A stretch of 26,942 bases of DNA, taken from a virus. Shown one piece after another: positions 13,412-21,324 of this stretch. The notes beneath the pieces are model-generated. The model did no database searches and was not told the origin of the DNA. It saw only the letters and a list, made by a program, of their open reading frames with translations. Position 1 is the first letter of the stretch. Each line of letters begins with the position of its first letter. The translations under genes were made by a program, and so were the position numbers. The stretch lies in IMG/VR virus record IMGVR_UViG_3300049846_001148, positions 1-26,942 of that record; one strand, given 5' to 3'.

Positions 13412-16086
13412 TATTTCTTATTGACTCCTAATGTACTTCTTGCAGTTCTTGTTGCGTTTGCGCTATGAGTTGGATTTTGAGTTTTTGGTTTTTGACTATT
13501 AGCAGGTCTTGCACCACTTCCTCTTCCACCACCCATTCCACCACCAGCAGGATTATACCTTGGTTTTGGTTTTGGTTTGGGAAGTGGCTTCACACTTTTC
13601 TTTAGTTCTGCTTGTCTTCTTGCAATCGTTGCTTGACTTGCACCTCTCGCTTTTAATGATGCAATAGAATTTTTAGATGCCTCTTCATATTTTTTTCTTT
13701 CATTTCTAGCATCAATATCTTTATATGCTCCAGGATTAATTGCTCTTCCTAACATTTCAAGAGGATTACTTGTTCCTGTTCCTGGTTGAGAACCTCTTAC
13801 ATAAACTAATTTACCACCTCTCATTGCTTTATAACCAACAAAAGGTCTTCCCTTATCATCAGTCATAACTTGAGTTTTGGGAGCATCTTTAAAAGACTGT
13901 TCTTTTAATTTATAACCACCTTTGATTGCACCACCCTTCAATCCAGCAAGTTTTCTTTTATTTGCTTCTTGCTGTAAGAATTTCAATCTATCAGTTTCTA
14001 TACCTCCATCCATAAAAGATCCCATAGGACCAGACTGTAATTTTTGTACTCTCTTTGTCTGCTCTTCAAGTTGTTTTTTTAATTCAGCGTCAGAAAGATT
14101 TCCTTCCCCAATTCCCATTTTATCATACAAATCTCCCACAGCAGCTTGAACTTGCGGTTTAAATATTTCGGCCAAACTTAATAGAATACCACCAACAATA
14201 CCACCTCTTCCACCACGACCACCAGGAACATTCATATTAGTTCTTATCTGCTGTATCTGTGGAGCAGAAAGTCCAGCGGTCACACCAGTTCTAGCAAGTC
14301 CTCCGCCACCATAAGGAACGATAGCACGACTTGCTGGTATTGGTTGTCTTACATTTTGTGCTGCTTTTGAAAAATAGTCTGCAGGAAGATTACTAAATTG
14401 ACCTCTTAAGAAATAGTCCGGTTTAAGGTTTGTGAATTGACCTCTTAAATTTGGTTTCGGTTTATTCAGTTTCGGTAAATTTTCAGCATATCTTGGAGCA
14501 GTTTTTGCATCCATATCAAATTTCTTCGCCAAGTCATCAAGTCCTGCTGCTGCTCTAGAACTTTGAGTGAATGATTGTGGATTATTAACTGCTTTTACTT
14601 TATCTGCTACAGATTGACGAATAGCATCAAGAGCATCATCATAACCGTGATGTCCCTGAAATATTCTTTCGTAAATATTTTTTCCACCGACCATTTTTGC
14701 AAAATCAGGTACTCCATTTAATTTCTTAAATGCTTTAAACAAATCTTCTTCTGTTCCAAATTGACTAAAAACACGCGCAGCACGTCTAAGAGTATCAACA
14801 TCAGGATTTGCTCCATAACTAGAAGCAAGAGGTATATCACCAATAGGACCACCGCCGGCAGCATAAGTAACTCCACTCGCAATCTGAGGAATATTAGTTC
14901 CTCCTCCCGCAGCATTCATTGCTTCGAAGGTTTCAACTCCATACTTATTAACAGCACCAGCAGATACAACAAATTCACCATTAGTAAGCATCGCAGGAAC
15001 TTTATCTTTTCCTTTTGGTCCTTTTACAAGACCACTAAACATATTACCAAAACCTTTATTCCATCCGCCACCAGAGAATCCTGGAATCTTTATATCGCCA
15101 CTTGCAAGTCCACTAATTCCAGCAGCTGTACCTGCAGTTACAGCAACATCAGCAGCAATTCCGATTCCTGTTGCTATTGCTCTTCCTCTTGGACCTCCAA
15201 GAAATTTAGCAGCACCAGAAAAACCTTTAAGTCCCGCCTTTACTGCGAGTCTAGCAGCAAGTGCCCCAAGTTTAAAAGCACCTTTAATTAATATCCCACC
15301 AAGTCTTCCAACAAATCTTCCAATACCAGTTCCAAATCTTAGGTATAATGCAAGAAGTGTTGGCCAATGATCCTTAAAGAATCGAATAATGCTTTGTATT
15401 TTACCCTGATTATTTGGATCAGCAAACCAATCAAGAAGTTTGAGTAGTGTCCTACCCAACAATATCATTGTAATGAATTTTACAATTCTACTCCAAATAG
15501 ACTCAAATGGTTTTAAGATCCCTTTAACTGCATTCTTAACGCCGTCAAAAATTTTAGATTCAAATTCTTTCTCTTTACCCGCTCTTCTTTTTCCCTCTGC
15601 TTCTTTTCTTTCCTTATCACTTCTTTTCTTACTTTCTTTGTTAATATCAGTAAGAGTTTTAAGAATAGAATCTAATGTATTACTAATTCTTGATAAAACA
15701 TCTGAGTCACTATCTTTTCCTTTTAAAAACTCAGGTTTTCCTTTTGGAACTCCACCAACAGGAGCAAGCATTAATCTGCTTTGAGCTCCTCTAACTTGTT
15801 TACGAATTCCCCCAAGTCCAAGTCCAGTTGCAGTAACTTTGGAACTCTTGGGTACAATTCTAAATCTACCTTTCTTTCCTCTTACTCTTTTAAATTCATT
15901 CTTAATTAATTCAGTTTCTCCACTATCAATCTTTCTTTTTCCAGAAGTAATCTCAACTAGGAGTTCTTTTAAATATGAATTGTACTTCTCATAACTAAGT
16001 TCATCAACCTCATTAGGTTCTAAGGCTAGTAACCCTAAAATTACCTCATCTATATTCTCTTTAGGTAAAGTTGGATTACCAGCCAT
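13411..16086 (-). CDS. Tail tape-measure-like protein (gp29 position)
   Basis: 891 residues. It has a Lys/Arg/Glu-rich coil at about 140-180 (KKRSDKERKEAEGKRRAGKE), a hydrophobic helix near WSRIVKFITMILLGRTLLKL, and a Gly/Ala-rich hydrophobic block at about 260-335. Residues about 360-395 hold KDKVPAMLTNGEFVVSAGAV and YGVETFEAMNAAGGG, a motif I recall from many phage tape-measure proteins. The C-terminus is basic and Gly/Pro/Asn-rich. Directly upstream are the gp26 and gp51-like chaperones, the usual neighbours of a tape-measure gene; its start lies inside the gp51-like gene (11-bp overlap). In T4 the gp29 tape measure fixes tail length and stays in the hub. Role strongly suggested by motif and order; sequence equivalence with gp29 is uncertain. 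Confidence 0.75.
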   Translation of the reverse strand: MAGNPTLPKENIDEVILGLLALEPNEVDELSYEKYNSYLKELLVEITSGKRKIDSGETELIKNEFKRVRGKKGRFRIVPKSSKVTATGLGLGGIRKQVRGAQSRLMLAPVGGVPKGKPEFLKGKDSDSDVLSRISNTLDSILKTLTDINKESKKRSDKERKEAEGKRRAGKEKEFESKIFDGVKNAVKGILKPFESIWSRIVKFITMILLGRTLLKLLDWFADPNNQGKIQSIIRFFKDHWPTLLALYLRFGTGIGRFVGRLGGILIKGAFKLGALAARLAVKAGLKGFSGAAKFLGGPRGRAIATGIGIAADVAVTAGTAAGISGLASGDIKIPGFSGGGWNKGFGNMFSGLVKGPKGKDKVPAMLTNGEFVVSAGAVNKYGVETFEAMNAAGGGTNIPQIASGVTYAAGGGPIGDIPLASSYGANPDVDTLRRAARVFSQFGTEEDLFKAFKKLNGVPDFAKMVGGKNIYERIFQGHHGYDDALDAIRQSVADKVKAVNNPQSFTQSSRAAAGLDDLAKKFDMDAKTAPRYAENLPKLNKPKPNLRGQFTNLKPDYFLRGQFSNLPADYFSKAAQNVRQPIPASRAIVPYGGGGLARTGVTAGLSAPQIQQIRTNMNVPGGRGGRGGIVGGILLSLAEIFKPQVQAAVGDLYDKMGIGEGNLSDAELKKQLEEQTKRVQKLQSGPMGSFMDGGIETDRLKFLQQEANKRKLAGLKGGAIKGGYKLKEQSFKDAPKTQVMTDDKGRPFVGYKAMRGGKLVYVRGSQPGTGTSNPLEMLGRAINPGAYKDIDARNERKKYEEASKNSIASLKARGASQATIARRQAELKKSVKPLPKPKPKPRYNPAGGGMGGGRGSGARPANSQKPKTQNPTHSANATRTARSTLGVNKK

Positions 16087-16261
16087 TGTTACTTTGTTGT
16101 TTCTGTTTGTACTCTTCTTCCTCTATATGTTGCTTGAGAAGTTCAACATAAACGTCTCTTTCCCAAGGGATCATATTTTCAATTTCAGTCAATGAATATT
16201 TATGGTATTGCATCAACGAAAAATTAAGTCGAAAGTAATTTTCAAGGTCCATATGGACCAT
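16076..16261 (-). CDS. gp51-like tail assembly chaperone, probably made by -1 frameshift from gp26
   Basis: The frame opens at ATG 16261 (61 aa) and contains QYHKYSLTEIENMIPWERDV followed by YVELLKQHIEEEE. This 'IPWERD.Y..LL..HIEEE' ending is the T-part of tail assembly chaperones, annotated as gp51 or hub-assembly factor in T4-like phages. No Shine-Dalgarno precedes either ATG (16261 or 16252). Instead the gp26 gene ends in a T_TTT_TTC slip site, and a -1 shift enters this frame without a stop. The independent start may therefore be unused, and the main product may be the gp26-gp51 fusion of about 302 residues. Its end overlaps the start of the tape-measure gene. The family call is from memory of the motif. 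Confidence 0.7.
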   Translation of the reverse strand: MVHMDLENYFRLNFSLMQYHKYSLTEIENMIPWERDVYVELLKQHIEEEEYKQKQQSNNGW

Positions 16262-16276
16262 TGCTATGCGAAAAAA
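16243..16276 (-). promoter_or_regulatory. Predicted -1 programmed ribosomal frameshift site
   Basis: Reverse strand 16276-16270 reads T_TTT_TTC in the gp26 frame (codons AGT TTT TTC GCA TAG), the canonical X_XXY_YYZ slip heptamer. Both codons are Phe, so both tRNAs can re-pair after a -1 slip. A 6-nt spacer (16269-16264) follows. Then comes a hairpin at 16263-16243: CAA and TTG arms, a T bulge, and the stem GGTCC/GGACC with an ATAT loop. The -1 frame runs R-I-A then into the gp51-like ATG with no stop. Confidence 0.7.
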
Positions 16277-16983
16277 CTTGATAATCCCTCAAGAACAACT
16301 TCACTTTCAACTTCAGTAACTGGATTTTTAACTTTAACAGTATGAGAAAGTTTGGGCATAGTTTCAAAAAACTTCTCAATCTGCTTAAACTGATTTGAAT
16401 TCATTTGGTCCAAGAAGTCCATCAGTTCTTTTTTGGTTACATCAGATGCACTCCAAACTTCATCTTCATTATAAATTTTATCTACACAAGAGGCAACAAG
16501 TTCAAAAGATTGCTCCATCGCATTATTACTTGATAAATCAAAATTATTCTTAATAAATTGATCTAATGATGGATATTTCATTTCCATCATTAAGTTATCA
16601 TCAAGTTTAATTTGATTTACATGCTCATCGTTTCTCTGAACTTGGATATCATCCACACTAATTTTCACGGGAACATAAGTTTCCCCATCATCTGGACAAA
16701 TAACATTAACTTCAATCTCTTCACCAACCGACTTTCCTCTAATATTTAAAAACAAAAATTCAATATCAAACGTAGGAAGTGTTTCTACTTTGACATTTTT
16801 GGTTTCAATACAATTTTTAATAACTGTTTTAATTGCAGTAGTGATCTGCTTTGTATCTTCAGATTCTAATGCAATGACTAAAAGTTTTTCTTCTTTAACT
16901 AAGAATGGTCTATATTTTATAGTCTGACCAGTAGAAGGTAATTCCAACTCATAAGTTGGAGTTGCAATTTTTGGTAAAGGCAT
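16264..16983 (-). CDS. 26: gp26-like baseplate hub / tail assembly protein
   Basis: 239 residues, starting MPLPKIATPTYELELPSTGQ and continuing TIKYRPFLVKEEKLLVIALE, the conserved start of the T4-type baseplate protein family (gp26). In the middle, VGEEIEVNVICPDDGETYVP has a zinc-like or beta turn; the C-terminal half is helical (KKELMDFLDQMNSNQFKQIE) and ends MPKLSHTVKVKNPVTEVESE and a short Phe tail. A good Shine-Dalgarno (AGGAGA) lies 7 nt before the ATG at 16983, and a late-promoter-like AATAAATA lies in the gap before it. It is followed by the gp51-like frame and then the tape measure. It probably acts as the tail assembly chaperone that holds the tape measure; that part is inference from gene order. 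Confidence 0.85.
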   Translation of the reverse strand: MPLPKIATPTYELELPSTGQTIKYRPFLVKEEKLLVIALESEDTKQITTAIKTVIKNCIETKNVKVETLPTFDIEFLFLNIRGKSVGEEIEVNVICPDDGETYVPVKISVDDIQVQRNDEHVNQIKLDDNLMMEMKYPSLDQFIKNNFDLSSNNAMEQSFELVASCVDKIYNEDEVWSASDVTKKELMDFLDQMNSNQFKQIEKFFETMPKLSHTVKVKNPVTEVESEVVLEGLSSFFA

Positions 16984-17009
16984 AATCTCCTAAAACAATT
17001 CAGGTACTT

Positions 17010-17017
17010 TATTTATT
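17010..17017 (-). promoter_or_regulatory. Late-promoter-like AATAAATA before gp26
   Basis: Reverse-strand AATAAATA (7 of 8 to TATAAATA) in the 39-nt gap between gp54 and gp26, 26 nt before the gp26 ATG. This is the main gap in the late minus-strand tail block, so an internal late promoter here is reasonable. Confidence 0.5.
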
Positions 17018-17022
17018 ATAAA

Positions 17023-18024
17023 TCACACAACAAGACCACCACTTCCAGGATTAATTTGACCTGGATTCAATCCCAAACCAGGAGTAGTTTGAATATCACT
17101 AGTACCAAACTTTGGATTTGTAAAGTTAGGATTCTCTTGAAACTGACCATTGCTTATAGAAACTCCTGTTGCTGGTGTTTGAGTTGGTTCTTGCTCAACT
17201 TGATTTTGTGCTATATTACCTGCAACATAACGATCATATGTAAAGGAAACAGATACTTTAAGTAACTGAGATGAATCATAAGAAACAGGCATAGATCCAA
17301 CAGAAATTGGAAATGCATTAATGAATTTATAAACCATTCTTCCAGATGTCCTTCCTGAGCCAAGATCTCTTTCAAATTTTGTTATGCTAATAAATGGAGA
17401 CTTATACTGTTTTGGATATTTAATTCTATAAAAATTTGTAATATCATCCGAATTTGCAATTTGCTCACCCGAAATATACCTCATCCACGCTTCGAAATAT
17501 CTAATTTGATCATATCCTTGTCCCGGTCTACTTGTAGAATTGACATAAAAGGTGAAGTCAACACGATCATCATATAATCTTCTATATGCATGTCTCTGGG
17601 TTACACCAGTAAAGTCATTATTTAATTCGTGAGTAGTTAATGAAGATCCTGGCAAAGAAGCATCAGAACAAGAAATTAAAAGGAGATCAGTCATATCAAA
17701 AGGAAATCCGCTTTTATCTATGAATGATTTTGCTTCTGGTGGTGGATTGATATAAACTTCATAATGTGAAGTTAATGCTGGTTGCATTAACTTTGTTTTT
17801 ATAAAACTAACGTCTCTTACTCTTGGGTTTGGTGGAGTTCCTCCAGTAGCTTGTGAAGGAATTCCAGTTCCTGGACTTGTTCCACTTCCAGAAGTTGTTG
17901 TAGTTGATGGAAGAGGAACCCCTGTTGCTGTTCGGTTATTGACAATAGTATAAGAAAGACCTTCACTTGAGGTGACTACTGTATTACCATTTGAATCTAT
18001 AGTGCGAATGTCAGTTTCTGCCAT
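17023..18024 (-). CDS. 54: gp54-like baseplate tail-tube initiator
   Basis: Using the ATG at 18024 the protein is 333 residues and starts MAETDIRTIDSNGNTVVTSS. A Ser/Thr/Gly-rich linker (about 25-70) precedes the conserved core: RDVSFIKTKLMQPALTSHYE, LLLISCSDASLPGSSLTTHE, QRHAYRRLYDDRVDFTFYVN, and MVYKFINAFPISVGSMPVSY followed by VSFTYDRYVAG. The last segments are the tube-like fold shared with T4 gp54/gp19, the protein that starts the tail tube on the baseplate. An ATG at 18102 would add 26 residues but would overlap the divergent gp4 start and its late promoter, so it is less likely. The C-terminus is Gly/Pro/Asn-rich and probably disordered. First gene of the minus-strand tail block, divergent from gp4. 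Confidence 0.8.
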   Translation of the reverse strand: MAETDIRTIDSNGNTVVTSSEGLSYTIVNNRTATGVPLPSTTTTSGSGTSPGTGIPSQATGGTPPNPRVRDVSFIKTKLMQPALTSHYEVYINPPPEAKSFIDKSGFPFDMTDLLLISCSDASLPGSSLTTHELNNDFTGVTQRHAYRRLYDDRVDFTFYVNSTSRPGQGYDQIRYFEAWMRYISGEQIANSDDITNFYRIKYPKQYKSPFISITKFERDLGSGRTSGRMVYKFINAFPISVGSMPVSYDSSQLLKVSVSFTYDRYVAGNIAQNQVEQEPTQTPATGVSISNGQFQENPNFTNPKFGTSDIQTTPGLGLNPGQINPGSGGLVV

Positions 18025-18051
18025 CTTATCTTTGTGTAATGGTTGGTCACC

Positions 18052-18059
18052 TATAAATA
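18052..18059 (+). promoter_or_regulatory. T4-type late promoter for the gp4-gp48-gp53 operon
   Basis: Exact TATAAATA on the plus strand, 29 nt before the gp4 ATG at 18089, in the 64-nt divergent gap between gp54 and gp4. It matches the T4 late consensus. No equally good match for gp54 is visible on the reverse strand. Confidence 0.8.
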
Positions 18060-18088
18060 CTTTTACTGATATATTATGTATACTGGAA

Positions 18089-18535
18089 ATGGCGGAAAGC
18101 ATTAAAAGTATCTACAAACCATCTTATCCAGAAAAATATAAAGGAGATGCGAATAATATAATTTGCAGAAGCAGTTGGGAGCGCAAATTCTGTTATTACT
18201 GTGATCATAACCCAAGCATCATTTCTTGGGCATCTGAAGAATTTTGTATAAGTTATGTGTCTCCTGTGGATGGTAGAGTGCATCGGTACTTTCCAGACTA
18301 CTTAATTAAAGTTCAAGAATCATCTGGTAAAATCAAAACTTATGTAATTGAAGTGAAACCAAAGAAACAAACTGTTCCTCCTAAACAAAAATCAAGAGTG
18401 ACTAAATCATATCTTCATGAATGTAGAACTTATGCAGTTAATCAAGCAAAATGGAAAGCAGCGCAGGAATGGTGTGCTGATAGAATGTTAGAATTCAAAG
18501 TCATTACAGAAGAAGAACTTTTTAACTCACGATAA
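18089..18535 (+). CDS. 4: Head completion protein gp4 (nuclease-like fold)
   Basis: 148 residues, close to the T4 gp4 length (150). Starts MAESIKSIYKPSYPEKYKGD and contains ICRSSWERKFCYYCDHNPSI, then RYFPDYLIKV and KTYVIEVKPKKQT. PD...(x)n...E-V-K is the catalytic signature of the PD-(D/E)XK nuclease fold, matching the known head completion nuclease type. The C-terminus has the conserved YAVNQAKWKAAQEWC and IITEEELF-like ending. An upstream in-frame ATG at 17972 would place the start inside gp54 and before the late promoter, so 18089 is preferred. In T4, gp4 acts at head completion before tail joining. Its stop overlaps the next start (TAATG). Confidence 0.85.
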   Translation: MAESIKSIYKPSYPEKYKGDANNIICRSSWERKFCYYCDHNPSIISWASEEFCISYVSPVDGRVHRYFPDYLIKVQESSGKIKTYVIEVKPKKQTVPPKQKSRVTKSYLHECRTYAVNQAKWKAAQEWCADRMLEFKVITEEELFNSR

Positions 18536-18921
18536 TGGCAGAAGGTTTCGGTCAGTATGCTAATGTTCCTCCACGAATGAGAGAACTTAAAAAGAAAATT
18601 GCTGACGCTGGAACTAGTGATCCAGAAGACTTGATGTTAATTATTATGGATACTCTCAAAGAAGAAGTATTATATCCAGAACCAGGAAAGTTTTATACCT
18701 TCATTTATAATCCAAAAACACCAGAGATTGAATATGATCAACATCCATTAATTGCTTGCACTTCACTAGAGAAGTGGGGATTTAAAGCAATTAATTTTCA
18801 TTGGAGAGAAGGAAGACAATATACTTGGGAAGAAGTTGCAGGAAAACTTCACGTAGTAAAGTATGACGAACTTGATGAGATGTTATCTATACCTTATGCA
18901 AAATTCCGTCTAAATAAATAA
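18535..18921 (+). CDS. Conserved T4-like phage protein, 128 aa (function unknown)
   Basis: Starts MAEGFGQYANVPPRMRELKK, then DPEDLMLIIMDTLKEEVLYP and YTFIYNPKTPEIEYDQHPLI, followed by KWGFKAINFHWREGRQYTWE. The 'YxPKTPxxEYDxHPLI' and 'KWGFxxxNFHW...YTWEE' blocks recur in T4-like phages as I recall, usually in the tail/head gene neighbourhood, without a clear function. It is co-translated with gp4 (stop/start overlap TAATG) and followed by gp48, so it probably acts in head-tail joining or tail assembly. No signal peptide, membrane segment or metal cluster is visible. Confidence 0.75.
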   Translation: MAEGFGQYANVPPRMRELKKKIADAGTSDPEDLMLIIMDTLKEEVLYPEPGKFYTFIYNPKTPEIEYDQHPLIACTSLEKWGFKAINFHWREGRQYTWEEVAGKLHVVKYDELDEMLSIPYAKFRLNK

Positions 18922-18930
18922 AAAACTCCT

Positions 18931-18938
18931 TATAAATG
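18931..18938 (+). promoter_or_regulatory. Late-promoter-like TATAAATG before gp48
   Basis: Plus-strand TATAAATG (7 of 8 to TATAAATA), in the 76-nt gap before gp48. The gap ends with a strong Shine-Dalgarno AAGGAGG at 18984-18990. A TCCTC (18971-18975) upstream could pair with this Shine-Dalgarno (GAGGA) and dampen initiation. Confidence 0.5.
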
Positions 18939-18997
18939 TCTCATACTCTACAAAAAATTGAGATTATTAATCCTCTTGTAAGTAAGGAGGAGTTCTG

Positions 18998-20311
18998 ATG
19001 GCAGAAGTTCAAGAATTAAGTTACGGAGTCACTAATAATAATGCTCCAAATAAACCAACCAATTTGTTTATATCAAAAGTAAATAAAGAAAATGGTGGGA
19101 TGGATATATATCAACTTCCTTATGGACCATTAGGTTCTAGGACTTTGGTAATGACCTCAACAAAATCAAGTGACTGGAAACCAGTTTTAACAGATGAAGG
19201 GAAAAAACTAACAACGGATTATCAAAAATTTTTATTAACTGATGTATCAAAAGAAGCAGATAATCAAAGAGCAGCATATATCAATAACAATTTTACTAGA
19301 GTACAAAAAGAAACAGTATTTAAAGGTATCCCTAAAGTAAATAATCTTGCTGCACCATCAGAGGCAGCGCAGCAAGGTGCCCAAGAAGGAGGGGAACAAA
19401 AGGGAAATACTTCAGCATCAGAATTTAATCAAGAGGGATTAAATAAGTCAATAAGTGACTCTGGAGTAAGACAAAACTATGATCATTATAGGTATCCAAT
19501 AAATGCTAATTTTAGTCAACAAGACTGTATTAAGTTTTCAATGTATAGATATACACCTAAAAAATTTGGTGTTAATAACAATTTAGGAGGATTTACTGGT
19601 TCAAATATATCAGACAAAAATTCTCCAATGGGAACAGTGACTCTTCCAATTCAACCAAGTATCTCAGATTCTAATGTTGTTCAATGGGGAGAAAACCCTA
19701 TGAATGCGTTAGAAGCAGCAGCAGGTGCTGCTGCGTTAGCAGGAATTCTAAAAGGACCAGAAGGTTTAGGACAATCAGCAGACGAAATATCACAAGGTAT
19801 AAGACAAAACAAAGGAGATTTAGCAGCAGGTCTTGCTGCTCACTTTGCAAGTCAAGCAGCTGGAGCAAATACTGGATTCTTAACAAGAGCAACTGGAGCA
19901 GTTTTAAATAATAATCTAGAGCTACTTTTCCAAGGACCATCTTTAAGATCTTTCACTTTTAATTTCTCATTATCTGCCCGTGAACAACCAGAAGCAGAAA
20001 TGATAAGAAAAATTATAAGACTCTTTAAACAAGGAATGTCAGTAAAAAGATCTTCTTCTGCTTTATTTTTAAAGACACCAAACATTTTTGATATACAATA
20101 TTTACATAAAGGAATAGAACATAGATACATAAATCAAATTAAAACTTGTGCATTGCAAAGTTGCGTAGTAAATTACACTCCAGCAGGTAATTATGCAACT
20201 TATGAAGATGGTGCAATGACTCAGTATGATCTAACTTTAACATTTGGTGAAATTGAACCTCTATTTGATGATGATTATAGTAAGAGTGATGACGGTAAAA
20301 TAGGTTACTAA
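18998..20311 (+). CDS. 48: Baseplate tail-tube cap protein gp48
   Basis: 437 residues. Starts MAEVQELSYGVTNNNAPNKP. A Gln/Gly-rich linker (about 120-150) is followed by HYRYPINANFSQQDCIKFSM. The second half has a Gly/Ala-rich helical stretch (about 230-290) and the conserved core FTFNFSLSAREQPEAEMIRK, IIRLFKQGMSVKR, then IFDIQYLHKGIEHRYINQIK and YDLTLTFGEIEPLFDDDY, the hallmark of the gp48 tail tube cap. In T4, gp48 sits with gp54 on the baseplate and starts tube polymerisation; both are present here on opposite strands. A strong Shine-Dalgarno lies 7 nt before the ATG. It is followed by gp53 after 2 nt. Confidence 0.85.
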   Translation: MAEVQELSYGVTNNNAPNKPTNLFISKVNKENGGMDIYQLPYGPLGSRTLVMTSTKSSDWKPVLTDEGKKLTTDYQKFLLTDVSKEADNQRAAYINNNFTRVQKETVFKGIPKVNNLAAPSEAAQQGAQEGGEQKGNTSASEFNQEGLNKSISDSGVRQNYDHYRYPINANFSQQDCIKFSMYRYTPKKFGVNNNLGGFTGSNISDKNSPMGTVTLPIQPSISDSNVVQWGENPMNALEAAAGAAALAGILKGPEGLGQSADEISQGIRQNKGDLAAGLAAHFASQAAGANTGFLTRATGAVLNNNLELLFQGPSLRSFTFNFSLSAREQPEAEMIRKIIRLFKQGMSVKRSSSALFLKTPNIFDIQYLHKGIEHRYINQIKTCALQSCVVNYTPAGNYATYEDGAMTQYDLTLTFGEIEPLFDDDYSKSDDGKIGY

Positions 20312-20313
20312 AA

Positions 20314-21324
20314 ATGGCTTCCTACTTCAGACAAGTTCCCAATTTCGATTACGTCTCCAGAAATCCAGGAGAAAAATATATTTCAGAATATATTCCAGTC
20401 AAGAATCTCTTCAAGCGTGGAAAATTAAGAGAAGATATTTTTGGCAACTTACAATTCTTTGAAAAGTATCAAATCATTGGTGACGAAAGACCTGATAATG
20501 TTGCCGCTAAGTTTTATGATGACGAAACTTTAGACTGGATTGTTCTTCTCTCAAATAATATTCTGAATATACAATCAGAATGGCCAATGTCTCAAAGAAC
20601 TTTTGATAAAGTAATGTTAGATCGTTATGGTTCTTATGACAACCTATACAATGGTGCTCATCATTATGAAACTGAAGAAATCAAAAACTCATTAGGAATT
20701 ATGGTCCTTAATGGAGGTATTCATATTTCTCCAAGTTGGAAAACTAATGGTAACTTTATTGAAACAATCAACTCAAAAATTACAGCTATTTCTGCTACAC
20801 CAGATGGTGGCATTACTCCAAGCAAAACAGTAGGTGTTTTTATGCTTGATAACATTCCAGCAAATGTTGGTGATCAAGTTTTAATTGAAGGAGTATCAGA
20901 AATAGAATATAACGGTAAACATGTAATTACATCAATATCTGACAGATACTTTACCTATGAACTTCCAGAAATACCAAATATTATTATACCAACAATGTCT
21001 ACATCTGGACAAGAACAAGTCATTTATACAATAGTAGAAAACTCAGAAAATAGCAGTCCAACGAATCCACGTTATTATGAATACTGGGATGCTGGTCTTG
21101 GATATTCTATTTTAGTTCCTGCCACTTCATTCGTAAGAGTAGTTACTAATTATGAATATGAATTAAACATAGAAGAAGAAAAAAGAAATATTTACGTTCT
21201 TAAACAAAGGTATCTTAATGTAGTCTTTAATGATATGGATGATATTATGCCATATAAAAAAGGTTCTCAGCAATATGTTACTGAGAACCTCAAAAAAGGA
21301 GATAATATCAGACTTTATGAATGA
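20314..21324 (+). CDS. 53: Baseplate wedge protein gp53
   Basis: 336 residues, starting MASYFRQVPNFDYVSRNPGE and continuing YIPVKNLFKRGKLREDIFGN. The conserved blocks DERPDNVAAKFYDDETLDWI and VLLSNNILNIQSEWPMSQRT are the typical gp53 core ('DDxxLDWxxLLxNxIxxxxxxWP'). A beta insertion (about 150-240) and a C-terminal YVLKQRYLNVVFNDMDDIMP stretch follow. T4 gp53 is shorter (about 196 residues), so there is an insertion in the second half. It joins wedges to the hub. Its last codons are shared with two unusual features: a minus-strand terminator lies inside its 3' end, and its TGA forms a TGATCA palindrome with the gp32 stop. Confidence 0.85.
   Translation: MASYFRQVPNFDYVSRNPGEKYISEYIPVKNLFKRGKLREDIFGNLQFFEKYQIIGDERPDNVAAKFYDDETLDWIVLLSNNILNIQSEWPMSQRTFDKVMLDRYGSYDNLYNGAHHYETEEIKNSLGIMVLNGGIHISPSWKTNGNFIETINSKITAISATPDGGITPSKTVGVFMLDNIPANVGDQVLIEGVSEIEYNGKHVITSISDRYFTYELPEIPNIIIPTMSTSGQEQVIYTIVENSENSSPTNPRYYEYWDAGLGYSILVPATSFVRVVTNYEYELNIEEEKRNIYVLKQRYLNVVFNDMDDIMPYKKGSQQYVTENLKKGDNIRLYE
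21256..21290 (-). terminator. gp32 transcription terminator inside the gp53 reading frame
   Basis: Reverse strand: a perfect 10-bp stem AGGTTCTCAG/CTGAGAACCT (21290-21281 and 21270-21261, 10-nt loop) followed by a run of T (21261-21256). It lies 35-70 nt beyond the gp32 stop, within codons of gp53. On the plus strand the hairpin is followed by CAAAAAA, so it should not stop gp53 transcription. Confidence 0.8.

Noticed and set aside
14761-15291. Plus-strand open frame of 176 codons inside the tape-measure gene
   Set aside because: Ser/Thr/Asn/Arg low-complexity translation; it is the mirror of a Gly/Ala-rich coding region on the other strand and has no ribosome site.
17023-18102. Longer gp54 start at 18102
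   Set aside because: It would run through the gp4 start and its late promoter; the added 26 residues do not look like gp54.
17972-18535. Longer gp4 start at 17972
   Set aside because: Lies within gp54 and before the TATAAATA promoter; 148 residues from 18089 match the gp4 length.
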